Origin: Halomonas binhaiensis
GTDB taxonomy: Bacteria > Pseudomonadota > Gammaproteobacteria > Pseudomonadales > Halomonadaceae
Assembly: GCF_008329985.2 (NCBI RefSeq)
Contig: NZ_CP038437.2
Span: 2,604,001-2,668,000 of the forward strand
DNA length: 64,000 nucleotides
Direction: 5' to 3'
Position 1 is the stretch's first letter. Each line of letters opens with the position of its first letter. Under the pieces are notes generated by a model, which did no database searches, was not told the DNA's origin, and saw only the letters and a list, made by a program, of their open reading frames with translations. A program made the position numbers and the translations under genes. Below are positions 37,101 to 45,064 of this stretch, in pieces.

Positions 37101-37183
37101 GTGCAAGTCCATTGCGCGCAAATATCGTCATCCCAATTCGTGCTGCTCGGAGCGATACGCGTTGTTTGATCCTGGTTTTCCAT
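34154..37183 (-). CDS. Large T6SS effector (BTH_I2691-like) with C-terminal hydrophobic helices
   Basis: 1009 residues from ATG 37183 (MENQDQTTRIAPSSTNWDDD). The N-terminal region contains YPLRYGVSQ (about 55) and LRLLRPSSIVYLMY, found in effectors loaded on VgrG. The middle is helical and coiled-coil-like. From about residue 640 there are several hydrophobic or Ala/Gly-rich segments (GVGGLLSSVLTM, FGAAALLAGASGS, FAIGLTALAAFVQAY, SLGAGPVGWVLLGVQTLYVV), suggesting membrane insertion. No nuclease, lipase or peptidase motif is visible. Two membrane-protein paralogues follow with overlap. Pore formation is an inference. Confidence 0.75.
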   Translation of the reverse strand: MENQDQTTRIAPSSTNWDDDICAQWTCTPQDRDDDVHVIIPDPADCIPLYPLRYGVSQKGCSLDTVSDSLASGYPEPPRDKAWGLRLLRPSSIVYLMYREEGEFKTLPYQVTYDARFAFLPEGDADPEAAIPYLPAPKTEVADTVYLMVTDTRLTDGTLEQLSGQLDALSGKIITKVMPAEAAEGQQDVALVKGTLDNHLAVPEMASVLYENRGLDMRWSESLHDVPDGNQAVATLENISRQLNQGKGQGKPLAPVMHDAVGVLSELNNQLGGFLEERGEYASEASRKLRVRDMILALGEQKYSEAAREARDRANDINVRANYYVDPTEYSERHASTARAERLASYKQAEADAFHAAHPGKLEGFDRDITQAADALWTAWQGLQERYQLTIDLHDDEDTLNFLDLRLVVANTLLGLAYSEPGEQYLAGQLGGESPVQGSILYRVLMGHPMILEYIEQDRQLAAQRFTDDLSAMPDISNSHSAEIDLTKGVFPPVGMHSANEATTATLRRLQQLVTTLPPDGSSNQISQVTMALVAAGKLRNPSQFLLSPYRAAFEASEGTLIQQGRVPTDKLGSWVLKENNGTIAKGFRNSTVIRAGNELAEAYTAYQLKYDEVGSQLRFWHRVKVGLGVGGLLSSVLTMNSALTKLHEEDAITLTNSLNFGAAALLAGASGSAIRSAFHDRSRDAARLAARSSTAGKAFEGLSAKWNNFAIGLTALAAFVQAYSDSKQAESETGAAQTIRISGATLQAGAGGLGTLHLIGKTRVLGYLETIARVGGQRAILSSGTMGVAEVAISRGVGGAAAGVARVASLGAGPVGWVLLGVQTLYVVLKNWHDGIVEEQRYTDWIACSIWGNGQRASQLLGLMGGEALTPYGEDDTQELRDFDRLWQKPTVSSDRAWLKILASGASASMGAPTPPPSDARTVSVLFPGWKPQVSWYEIDQYQEFDWVGVENSLDGRDDVEAHEGYGILTFDTMTLIGNTRVKYYPNYEASPDYYLINGEDDDNDRAK

Positions 37184-37352
37184 TGATGCTCGTCTCTGTG
37201 CCATCCCATTACACGACGTGACTCTCGAAAGGCATTTGCCTGTGAGCCCTGCCAGTCTCGTCAGTCAGGCGGCTATAGCCGTTATCGTTAGCCGTCACGC
37301 GATAATGCCTCTCGAAGACAGAGCTCGCTTTGGACGAGCTCGTCTCGCATGT

Positions 37353-40088
37353 TCAAGAGGCGCTATTGCGCTTGAAGAGGATTTCCATCCCTTCAATAAA
37401 CTCGCTTTTCTCCATGCTGGTGCGACCATCGGCATCAGTGACGCCTGATGAGATCACATCCTCACCTCGACGAATCTCGTAGGGCATATTGGCCACCGGC
37501 GTCCCATCCGGCTTGACCGCCCGGAAGGTTTCGTTGAATCGGGACTCCGGGAACTGATTGAAGGTGTGGGACATGCTGGCCGGGCCACTGATGGATTTCT
37601 TAGCGCCCTTGATATCCACCGTCTTCGGCGCATGGATCTGAATATCCCCACCGGCCAGACGGATATAGGCATCGCCACTGGTCAGCAGGATCTCCTTCTT
37701 GCCAGCAAGGATGATCGCATTTTCCGTCGAAGAGAGGCGCATGGCCTGCTTCGAGAGCAGTTCCATTTCATCCTGCTGCGCCTGAATGTCGACGCGACCA
37801 CCCGCCGCGATCAGCTTCATACCGGCACGATGGACGAACAGGGAGATCTTGTCGGCCACACTGGCCAACAATCCCTTGCCGGAACCAATGCTGATATCCT
37901 CACCAGTAGATAACGTTAGGTGTTCGCCGCTGTGAAGATGAGTACTCTTCGGCGTCGCAGTGGCAATGCCATCAGGTGAAGACACCAGAACCAGGGCATC
38001 ATTAAGCCCTGGCACTTTCCCCTTACCACCGCTGTTAATGGCATGTTGAGTATCACCACCGCCGTCCTCGAAACGACGCTCGCTCCCCGATGCCGAGACA
38101 GCATCGCCATAGGTCACATTGCCATTGCGGTTGAAAGTCCCTAGCCCATCCACACCCGTCAGCGCTTCAGCAGTATGTTGCGATGCGACTTCCGACAAGG
38201 TACGGCTCAATTCGTGGCCAGAACGCAGTTGATTCCAGGCTTCCTGAGCATCCAACTGAGCACCTGCGGCACCGGGTTGTCCCCAGGTGGAAAGGTACAA
38301 ACCATCGCGAGCACGAATGGCGCCATAGGCATCGGTGCGCAGCTCAAACCCATTCCCGCGCAAGGCACCACGTTGGTTGCCCTGCTGATCGATCAGATAG
38401 CCCAGGTTGAGCTGTGTCTCCGCTTCAGTACTGGCCAGTTGGGTACGCACCTGGCCGGTGGAATCATCCATCACCAGTTGGTTGTAACCTCTCCCCCCAA
38501 CTTCCTTACTCTTTAGGCCACTCATCAACCCAGTGGAATGCCACTGGGGCTGGTGACTGCCGTAGAGCTGGCCCAGTACCACTGGCCGGTCCAAGTGATT
38601 GTCCATGAAGCCAATCAGGACCTCCTCTCCAGCACGCGGGATGTAAACAGCCCCCCAATCCGGGCCACTGCTCTGCTGCATGACACGAAGCCAGCAAGAG
38701 CTGAGCGTTTCATCGCTGCTGAGCCGGTCCCAATTGAAACGCACGTGAATGCGGTTCAACTTGTCGGTATAAACCTCTGAACCAGAAGGCGTGACCACGA
38801 CTCCGGTCTGCAGGCCCACCTCGGGGCGCTTGTGCTCTTCCGGGCTGCGGTAGGGAATATCGTGGCGCTGGCATTCGAGACGACTGAGATAGAAGCCATA
38901 AGTGAGAGAAGGGCTTTCCTGCTCTCTGTCGTCACGACTCCTGGCATCATCGACACTTTCACGGAATTCACGTACCAAAACCCCCAGGCTTCCAGGGCTA
39001 TCCCGGCGCTGTGTGGCAATCGGCAGGTTACTCTCGGCGAACATCTCGATACCGATGACCGTGAATTGGCGCTGTTCCTCGCTTTTGCCCTCGACCAAGG
39101 GATGATCACGCAGTTCGAACCACTCACCGGCGGTCAACCGACGAGCACCGCTGATGGCTTGGATACGCTGCCCAGCCGACTCCTGTTGCTCCATTCTCAC
39201 ACGGAGCAGGCGGTTGCCGTACTGGGGAGAGTTCCAGGCGTACTGCCCTTTATAGGCATATCGCTCCAGCGCCTCCAGCGATGTGCTGCCCTGTACGGCG
39301 TTTTCACTATCCACTAAGGGATGTTGGTGGGAACGATAGTCCCGGCTGGCATAGTGGGTACGGCTACTGTGGAGCGCATGTTGCTGACGCCACTGCAGGA
39401 TGCTGTCTTCTTTCTGGGTAGAGGCCTGGGTGTGGAAGCGAATGCTTTGGCGTGACGAAGCCGGCAATGTGGCCATGTCGTCAGTGAAAACGACGGTATG
39501 CTGATCCGCTTCATGCACGGTATACCAGTAGATTCCCTCCTGCTCACACCATCGCTGAACGAAATTTTCATCCGTCTCATTGATTTGCGAGATGTAAGTG
39601 TGCGCGGGATATTCCTGGCGTAGGTCAAACCGATAGCGCCCATGCGCTTCAGGATAGGTGGTGAAGATATCCGTCAGGACATCCACAATACTGGTGTCCA
39701 TCCAGATCCGACAGTCTTCGCGATAGCCCAGAAGAGCGAACCAGGGGACGAAGACGATTTGCCAATCATGCAAGCCGCCATCAGCCCCCAGATACGTCAG
39801 TGACTGCACCAGTCCATGGCGATAGGTCTCACTACCATCTTCCAGGCGAATAGCCAAGCTGACCGGATGGCCAATCAGGTCATGCTCGTCGATGTTGGCG
39901 TCATAGCTGATAAGATCGACGGTCCAAGCTGGCACTCGCCCCAACCGCTCATGCCCGTAAAAGCGATGCGCGAGCAGACGGTCTTGCCCGAGAGGGCTGG
40001 AAAAGCGCAGCAGTCGCTCGTCCTGGGTGGTACCAACAACATATTTATTGAAGGCATCAATCAGTGAGTTGCCAGGGACGTCATTCAT
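37353..40088 (-). CDS. vgrG: VgrG spike protein with extended C-terminus
   Basis: 911 residues. The gp27-like base (about 1-380, with PVSLAIRLED and ETDENFVQRWCEQEGIYWY), gp5 OB-fold (about 440-520, with DKLNRIHVRFNWDR and GAVYIPRAGEEVLIGFMDN) and DUF2345 beta-helix (about 690-850, LLASVADKISLFVHRAGMKL) are in order. An extra 55-60 residues (FNETFRAVKPDGTPVANMPY, TDADGRTSMEKS) form a transthyretin-like tail that often serves as effector dock. It needs a T6SS apparatus encoded elsewhere. 149 bp without a gene separates it from the effector. Confidence 0.95.
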   Translation of the reverse strand: MNDVPGNSLIDAFNKYVVGTTQDERLLRFSSPLGQDRLLAHRFYGHERLGRVPAWTVDLISYDANIDEHDLIGHPVSLAIRLEDGSETYRHGLVQSLTYLGADGGLHDWQIVFVPWFALLGYREDCRIWMDTSIVDVLTDIFTTYPEAHGRYRFDLRQEYPAHTYISQINETDENFVQRWCEQEGIYWYTVHEADQHTVVFTDDMATLPASSRQSIRFHTQASTQKEDSILQWRQQHALHSSRTHYASRDYRSHQHPLVDSENAVQGSTSLEALERYAYKGQYAWNSPQYGNRLLRVRMEQQESAGQRIQAISGARRLTAGEWFELRDHPLVEGKSEEQRQFTVIGIEMFAESNLPIATQRRDSPGSLGVLVREFRESVDDARSRDDREQESPSLTYGFYLSRLECQRHDIPYRSPEEHKRPEVGLQTGVVVTPSGSEVYTDKLNRIHVRFNWDRLSSDETLSSCWLRVMQQSSGPDWGAVYIPRAGEEVLIGFMDNHLDRPVVLGQLYGSHQPQWHSTGLMSGLKSKEVGGRGYNQLVMDDSTGQVRTQLASTEAETQLNLGYLIDQQGNQRGALRGNGFELRTDAYGAIRARDGLYLSTWGQPGAAGAQLDAQEAWNQLRSGHELSRTLSEVASQHTAEALTGVDGLGTFNRNGNVTYGDAVSASGSERRFEDGGGDTQHAINSGGKGKVPGLNDALVLVSSPDGIATATPKSTHLHSGEHLTLSTGEDISIGSGKGLLASVADKISLFVHRAGMKLIAAGGRVDIQAQQDEMELLSKQAMRLSSTENAIILAGKKEILLTSGDAYIRLAGGDIQIHAPKTVDIKGAKKSISGPASMSHTFNQFPESRFNETFRAVKPDGTPVANMPYEIRRGEDVISSGVTDADGRTSMEKSEFIEGMEILFKRNSAS

Positions 40089-40132
40089 GTCAGCTCTCCA
40101 TGCCGGCAGCAGTACAACAATCGACGCTGTCG

Positions 40133-41227
40133 TTATCCATGATTAGAAAGTTGGGGTACATCTTCGTGGTGTAGCCACATGGCCAAGGTTCGCTCCTCAT
40201 CGTGACTGTCGAGCAGCAGGATATCGCCCTGACGCTGACGTGCCAGTTGAGTCGCCAGTACGACCTGAACGGCAGCGCTAGCATGCGGCACTGAACCGCC
40301 TATTCCTTGAACGGACCATAGATCGGTATCCAGAAATAGATGAGAGAACCGCTGTTGAAGTACGCCAATTAGCGGATCAAGCCGGAAGCCAGAACGATGA
40401 CCATCCCAGACAACCGCCTGCACGGTCTCTGCATCCACCCTCAAGGTGTCTATCGCAGCCTCAAGCAGGTGAGTCGAACCTCGAGGTGTTTTTTGGCGAG
40501 GTTCATGAGAAGCCCGGGACGGCGGCATGAGCTTGAGTACCAGATTCGCAGTCTCGGTGGAATTCATGGGAGTCGCTCCATCGACGGGTGCCCGTTTCAG
40601 CCACATGCAGGCCACCGCTTCACCCGGTGTCGTCCCAGCAGCGCCCTGGGGTACACACAATGGCTGCACGGAAATGAATTGCAGGCACTCCGTCTTGCCA
40701 GACTCGCGCGCCAGTTCTTCTGCCATCCATTCATCAAAAGGCAGCGACGTCAGCTCGATACCGTGAGTGGGTTGCTTATCAACTGGCCAGAGCATCAGAA
40801 CATCATCCAGCCACTCGTCATCGGCGATTTCGGGAGGGGCCTGCAGGATGATCCTCGATTCCTGCCATTGTGAGTCCTGGGATGAGATCAAGAGGGCATC
40901 AAAAGACCATTCGAGCAACTGGCATGCTCGAACTCTTGCACTGAGTGCCGCCTCTCCACCAGTCTCCACTCGGGAAATACCCAGATAGTTGCCGTGCTTG
41001 TCCCGAATTCGCCGATCATGCACGAAGTCACAGACATGGGGGGGAGTATCGGCGGCCATGATCGTGGCAAGGTCACCACTGCCACACAGCAACCAGGAAT
41101 CCTCGACGATCAGGAAGTCGGTATTGAACGCAGTGCTTTTAGGTGCGGGAGCTTCCGGCTTTTTATCTTGGCGAAATTCCGGAAGCTGCAGCATGTCATA
41201 GATCGAAGGACCAGAGTAAGAGTGCAT
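40133..41227 (-). CDS. Unknown T6SS-associated protein between PAAR and VgrG
   Basis: 364 residues, MHSYSGPSIYDMLQLPEFRQ onward, no signal peptide or membrane helix. I do not recognise a family. ATG 41227 has AGGTGG 6 nt upstream. The C-terminal half (LLEAAIDTLRVDAETVQAVV, GDILLLDSHDEERTLAMWLH) has an enzyme-like alpha/beta look; a thiolase-type fold is conceivable. It lies 8 bp after the PAAR gene and 44 bp before VgrG, the position of adaptor or chaperone genes, so a role in loading is inferred. Confidence 0.7.
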   Translation of the reverse strand: MHSYSGPSIYDMLQLPEFRQDKKPEAPAPKSTAFNTDFLIVEDSWLLCGSGDLATIMAADTPPHVCDFVHDRRIRDKHGNYLGISRVETGGEAALSARVRACQLLEWSFDALLISSQDSQWQESRIILQAPPEIADDEWLDDVLMLWPVDKQPTHGIELTSLPFDEWMAEELARESGKTECLQFISVQPLCVPQGAAGTTPGEAVACMWLKRAPVDGATPMNSTETANLVLKLMPPSRASHEPRQKTPRGSTHLLEAAIDTLRVDAETVQAVVWDGHRSGFRLDPLIGVLQQRFSHLFLDTDLWSVQGIGGSVPHASAAVQVVLATQLARQRQGDILLLDSHDEERTLAMWLHHEDVPQLSNHG

Positions 41228-41235
41228 GATGCCAC

Positions 41236-41499
41236 CTATACGATCCCTGTGTCGGAGACTGAGGCAATTAACGTTGCACCACAGGAGCATTTATCGCCAT
41301 GGCGAGCAATCGGCTTGCCATCCACGATCGTTGTTTCATCGCCGCTGATGATGACGGCGGGAGAATGGCCATCCTTGGGGCAACTGACCTTGTCACCCAC
41401 ACGAGCCACCTGTTTGCCGTTCACGAATGTGCTGTCAGCCCCTTCCAGCACCGTTCCTCCATGTGAGGTACGGTCTCCCACCAAAATGATTGGTTTCAT
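41236..41499 (-). CDS. PAAR-domain spike-tip protein
   Basis: 87 residues, a minimal PAAR: MKPIILVGDRTSHGGTVLEG, VNGKQVARVGDKVSCPKDGH, VDGKPIARHGDKCSCGATLI. Conserved His and Cys residues for the zinc site are visible. It sharpens the VgrG spike and is the first gene of the cargo operon. ATG 41499 has AAGGG 9 nt upstream; two ATGs just before (41508, 41505) are less well spaced. Confidence 0.94.
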   Translation of the reverse strand: MKPIILVGDRTSHGGTVLEGADSTFVNGKQVARVGDKVSCPKDGHSPAVIISGDETTIVDGKPIARHGDKCSCGATLIASVSDTGIV

Positions 41500-41628
41500 G
41501 ATCATCATCCCTTGATCAAGTTGATATCAATCAGGCAATCCGCGACATTGAGGGTCTGACGTACTCCTGAGAGAACATCAATCTAGTGCAAGCGCTACTA
41601 TGCCAAACTTGGCGTGAACATTCACTAA

Positions 41629-41665
41629 TTGTCACTATCTGTGCACAATCTAGACAGAGTGACAA
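41629..41665. promoter_or_regulatory. Long imperfect inverted repeat between PAAR and DUF746-like genes
   Basis: TTGTCACTATCTGT (41629-41642) and ACAGAGTGACAA (41654-41665) are complementary apart from a 2-nt bulge, around an 11-nt loop. It lies in the 236-bp divergent gap, about 130 bp upstream of the PAAR start. It may be a regulator site for the T6SS cargo operon or a trace of a mobile-element end. Confidence 0.5.
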
Positions 41666-41735
41666 CAGTAAGTCCTTGTCAGTGGTTTACTTTATCCCTC
41701 CTGACTAGCGAGTCCGGTGAGAGAGCATCTGGAAG

Positions 41736-42683
41736 ATGACTGCACACGTGAAACAAACTCAGCAGAGCGAATCCACTGACGTCCGCTCTCGGCGTATGAA
41801 CTCCATGAATGGAGTCGAATTCATCTTGGCCCGGCCTTCCCTTGAGTTATTTCCGTTCGATCTGGCTCCTGCGGCCCAGCGGTTCGTCGACTATCTGGAA
41901 GCACTACCCTACAGCAGGCCTGTCAGGTGTACTTTGTGTGGCAGTCGCTCGATCTTCTTGTACCACCCTGCCGGTACGAATGGCACCGTCCGAGATGGCT
42001 TCAAGTGCCATTCTTGCCGCCGCCAGTTCAATATTCTGACAGGAACACCATTACGCTTGATGCGACACCATGACAAATGGGCGGACTGGATGCGTTTTCG
42101 CTTCAGCGGCTTGTCTCAGGAACAAATCGCTTCGCTGGTGAGTATCAGCAACAAGGCGTCCCTGAACTGGGACAAGGTGTTTCTTCAAGTGATGGCTGAC
42201 CAGGAACCTTCCCTGCATCAATGGTGGAGCACCCACCAGTCACTGACATCCATCACACTCAGCCCCCATGTAGAAGAAGAACTCGAAGCGTGCCAACAAG
42301 CCTTTCACGAGCTGTGCTATGCCTCGGAGAGGAAATGCCTGAAATGCGGCGCTTCCCCTCGATATGTGAAAGAGGTCCATCATAGTAGACGCCCACGGGA
42401 TTATGTCTGCACAGATTGTGGAACCACTTACAGCAACTTGACCGGCACCCCTTTCATTCACCTACAACGAATGGAAACGTGGCCGCGCTATCTCGACTTA
42501 CTGGTTAAGGGGTACCACGACACCGAACTGGAACATCACTTCGATTTCAGCAAGGCACGCACCGGACTCTGGCGGCAAGCTTTCATGCAGTATCTGAAGC
42601 AGGACTGGCCTCTTCTGGCACACTGGGCATTGTGGATGTGGGCAAGGCGACGAGTGACGGGCTCACCTACTGGAATTTCATGA
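41736..42683 (+). CDS. DUF746-like double zinc-ribbon protein
   Basis: 315 residues. Two transposase-type zinc ribbons: CTLCGSRS...CHSCRRQF (about 67-95) and CLKCGASP...CTDCGTTY (about 204-232), each followed by LTGTP and a helical segment with a WADWM or WPRYL motif. This resembles the InsA-like ribbon plus helix-turn-helix of IS1-type transposases, duplicated, but no DDE or DEDD nuclease is visible. Often annotated DUF746. It is divergent from the PAAR gene, so a DNA-binding regulator of the island is one possibility, a domesticated transposase relic another. Confidence 0.72.
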   Translation: MTAHVKQTQQSESTDVRSRRMNSMNGVEFILARPSLELFPFDLAPAAQRFVDYLEALPYSRPVRCTLCGSRSIFLYHPAGTNGTVRDGFKCHSCRRQFNILTGTPLRLMRHHDKWADWMRFRFSGLSQEQIASLVSISNKASLNWDKVFLQVMADQEPSLHQWWSTHQSLTSITLSPHVEEELEACQQAFHELCYASERKCLKCGASPRYVKEVHHSRRPRDYVCTDCGTTYSNLTGTPFIHLQRMETWPRYLDLLVKGYHDTELEHHFDFSKARTGLWRQAFMQYLKQDWPLLAHWALWMWARRRVTGSPTGIS

Positions 42684-42971
42684 TTCCAAAATGGTAGCAA
42701 CATAAATCATCAGGTCTGTATCTCTTGCACATTACCATTCTGGTTTTGCGATAGCTGAATACACAATAATGTGAATGGCTGACTGGCCTACCTGCTTTCT
42801 ACATCGCTGTTGGAAGCCGCTGATTTTTTCAGATTCGATAGGCATGCCCATCATCAAGGCGCGGGGCAGATCCATATACGAGGTGATCATAGATTTTTTT
42901 GTATAGACCGGTGCCAGATATGCGGATCTTGACATGATGCAGAACTGCTCAGTCACTATGCAGAGCAGTGA
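42684..42971. other. Intergenic region after the DUF746-like gene
   Basis: 288 bp, AT-richer. A 74-codon frame on the minus strand (42732-42956) has no family similarity or ribosome site. Near the right end AGTCACT-N9-AGTGACT (about 42952-42974) forms a 7-bp hairpin. I see nothing else. Confidence 0.4.
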
Positions 42972-43421
42972 CTAGCCATCTTCAGGTATTTCATCAATAA
43001 AGCGCTTTCGCTGCTCTGGCGTTGGCACCATGCAGACATCGCGGCGGCCAAACAGACAATATCGGTGGCGAGCAAGCCAACCATAGCCCGCATCCCGCCA
43101 AGGACGAGGAATCATCCGAATGGCTCGCAGCCATCGCCATGGTCGAGATAAGCGATGAAGAATGGCGATGACCGCCTCACTTTTCTCGAGCAATTGACCA
43201 TGATCAAAGAACAGAAATGTCGAAGGATCATCAGGATCAATCCCGAAACGCGAGGCAAGATGCCGGCCATAAGGTGACTGGATCGAGGTGAAGTAGATGG
43301 CACCGTAGCGATCAATCCGCAGCAACAGCCGCACCTGAAAGGAACAAAAGTTGCACAGACCATCGAAAACCATCAAACCATCAGGCACACCATCAGAGTT
43401 GTTCACAGTCCTACTTCGCAT
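42972..43421 (-). CDS. DCC-family thiol-disulfide oxidoreductase-like protein (DUF393)
   Basis: 149 residues. The defining motif DGLCNFC (about 20-26; D-x-x-C-x-x-C) sits after a beta strand (LMVFDGLCNFCSFQVRLLLR), followed by YFTSIQSPYGRHLASRFGI and a helical C-terminus. The family is thioredoxin-like and of poorly defined function. It is probably host chromosome or island border rather than T6SS cargo. ATG 43421 starts the only sensible frame. Confidence 0.88.
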   Translation of the reverse strand: MRSRTVNNSDGVPDGLMVFDGLCNFCSFQVRLLLRIDRYGAIYFTSIQSPYGRHLASRFGIDPDDPSTFLFFDHGQLLEKSEAVIAILHRLSRPWRWLRAIRMIPRPWRDAGYGWLARHRYCLFGRRDVCMVPTPEQRKRFIDEIPEDG

Positions 43422-43522
43422 GACTCGCCTCCCCTATTGTCATCGAGGACCTGCTGCGACTAGCTTCAACTGCCGCCACCGCTTTGGCCTTTTCTGCAGA
43501 TATGTTGATATCACGAAGTACG

Positions 43523-44128
43523 TCATACATCGCCCCGCGTTTCGAGGAAATCTGAAATGTCAGCGTCGAGATCTTCTACAACAAGGTCATTAAGCAAGCG
43601 TATCCACAATCCCTCAGCAAAATCATTACTAGGATTATACATCCAGCTCATTGACTCCTTTTCTACAACCTCGCTAAGCTCTCCTTCCACAATCACTTTT
43701 TTAAGTTTTGGAAAAAATGTTTTCTGTACAAATGTTCGACAGTATTCGATCCATGTATCTCTAGCGCTATTACCACTTTGCAAATTGCTCATGATGGCAA
43801 CATATTGTTGCTTCAGCCTTGAAGCATCTAGACTCGCAAGCCTAGCGCCTTTTGAAACCACAAATCTAAATATCAGCTGATCAAGTATTTCTTTCCGTCC
43901 CTCTCTGGACGAGTCCGTATAATTCTTTCCAATATAGTCATCTATTTCAGACAATTCCTTCTTGCCAACTTCAGCACGGAGAGCAGAACGTATCTTTTCT
44001 CGAAGTGTTGTGAATTCGGACATTTCTGCAAAAGAGGCGCTTTTCTTAGCAGAAATGAAAGCACGAAGTCCTAGCAAAATAGCAAATACAAGCAAGCCAG
44101 ATAATATCAAGACATGGTTACCGCTCAC
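43523..44128 (-). CDS. Hypothetical protein with one N-terminal membrane helix
   Basis: 201 residues. A single helix (VLILSGLLVFAILLGLRAFI) anchors a cytoplasmic helical domain (KIRSALRAEVGKKELSEIDD, YVAIMSNLQSGNSARDTWIE). No family recognised. AT-richer codon use than the conserved genes nearby suggests acquisition. Start ATG 44128; a terminal acidic stretch ends LNDLVVEDLDADISDFLETR. Confidence 0.6.
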   Translation of the reverse strand: MSGNHVLILSGLLVFAILLGLRAFISAKKSASFAEMSEFTTLREKIRSALRAEVGKKELSEIDDYIGKNYTDSSREGRKEILDQLIFRFVVSKGARLASLDASRLKQQYVAIMSNLQSGNSARDTWIEYCRTFVQKTFFPKLKKVIVEGELSEVVEKESMSWMYNPSNDFAEGLWIRLLNDLVVEDLDADISDFLETRGDV

Positions 44129-44270
44129 ACATAAACTCCTTTACTGTTAGAACCTTGGCTACTGGAGGATACAATGCAAAGCTCTAGAGAGGATTAAGTC
44201 TCAGCATCCAAAAATGTTACCACCATATAGCCCCAAGATGGCTGAAAATTCAGCAGTACCACCGCATAGG

Positions 44271-44447
44271 ATGTCAACGTTGATAGAAATACATGGATGG
44301 CTCGTCTTACTCCTGTTCCTAGGCAGTACCGCCGTCTCGCTACTGATTCTTGTCATTTTGGGCGTAGCACGTCTCTTTCTTGGGTACAAATCAATGAGTG
44401 AAGCGGATAGCTTGGATCATCAATACATGCCTACCGGATTGAACTGA
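44271..44447 (+). CDS. Possible small membrane protein
   Basis: 58 residues, MSTLIEIHGWLVLLLFLGST with one long helix (about 9-36) and a polar tail. It stands alone in a 402-bp gap between two minus-strand genes. Hydrophobic pattern is plausible, but there is no clear ribosome site and no family match that I know, so it may be chance. Confidence 0.3.
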   Translation: MSTLIEIHGWLVLLLFLGSTAVSLLILVILGVARLFLGYKSMSEADSLDHQYMPTGLN

Positions 44448-44530
44448 GCTCTCACTGGTTGTGCTTGCACATTTGCGTTCTCGTCATTGATCACGTTCAT
44501 CTCCTATTCCTGATGACAGTGGCATGTGCG

Positions 44531-45064
44531 TTAGCCATTCTCATGCGAGACTTCTGAAATATATCTTATTATGAACTCAGGCCGATAACTTAATCCCAAA
44601 AGATGCACAACTGGAATCATAAACGAGAGTCCACTAAAATAAAATAATTCCAAGAACCTCGTGACACCAGAGCCATGGTGAATCACAACATTATCTCTAA
44701 ACCAATTAAATTCATTTGACAATATGAAAAATGCAACAAAGATCAGTAGAGTTCCATTTGCAATAACACAAATGCGTATGTTACGCCGCCACCATTTTAG
44801 AGTATTTTTATTACCAATCATGTAGGACACAAAAAGTTTAGCCATCAGAACTAACATTAAAACATAAAGCACACTTATTGAAAATGAGCTGACCATCATC
44901 ATTAGCGCATACACATGAAACCCTTCATGCAGCATGATTAGCGGAGAAAGAGGTAGTGCTATCAATGAAGGCAGCCCCATAAAAATAAAAAAAACAGTAT
45001 ATGGGAACAAGGAGGGTAGTACGAAAGCAGCAAGCTCAATAGCCATAACGATACGACTCAACAT
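44531..45064 (-). CDS. Hypothetical multi-spanning membrane protein
   Basis: 177 residues with about four to five helices (PYTVFFIFMGLPSLIALPLS, YALMMMVSSFSISVLYVLML, IANGTLLIFVAFFILS, FYFSGLSFMIPVVHLLGL). ATG 45064 has GGGAGG upstream (GGAGGGAAG). Strikingly AT-rich for this genome. An HEGFH stretch (about 46-50) is histidine-containing but does not make a full HExxH. No family recognised. Confidence 0.6.
   Translation of the reverse strand: MLSRIVMAIELAAFVLPSLFPYTVFFIFMGLPSLIALPLSPLIMLHEGFHVYALMMMVSSFSISVLYVLMLVLMAKLFVSYMIGNKNTLKWWRRNIRICVIANGTLLIFVAFFILSNEFNWFRDNVVIHHGSGVTRFLELFYFSGLSFMIPVVHLLGLSYRPEFIIRYISEVSHENG

Noticed and set aside
41736..42683. Active IS1-type transposase
   Set aside because: The zinc ribbons resemble InsA, but there is no InsB-like DDE domain and no terminal repeats with target duplication could be seen.
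42732..42956. 74-codon minus-strand frame between DUF746-like and DCC genes
   Set aside because: No ribosome site, no similarity and low-complexity context; not supported as a gene.
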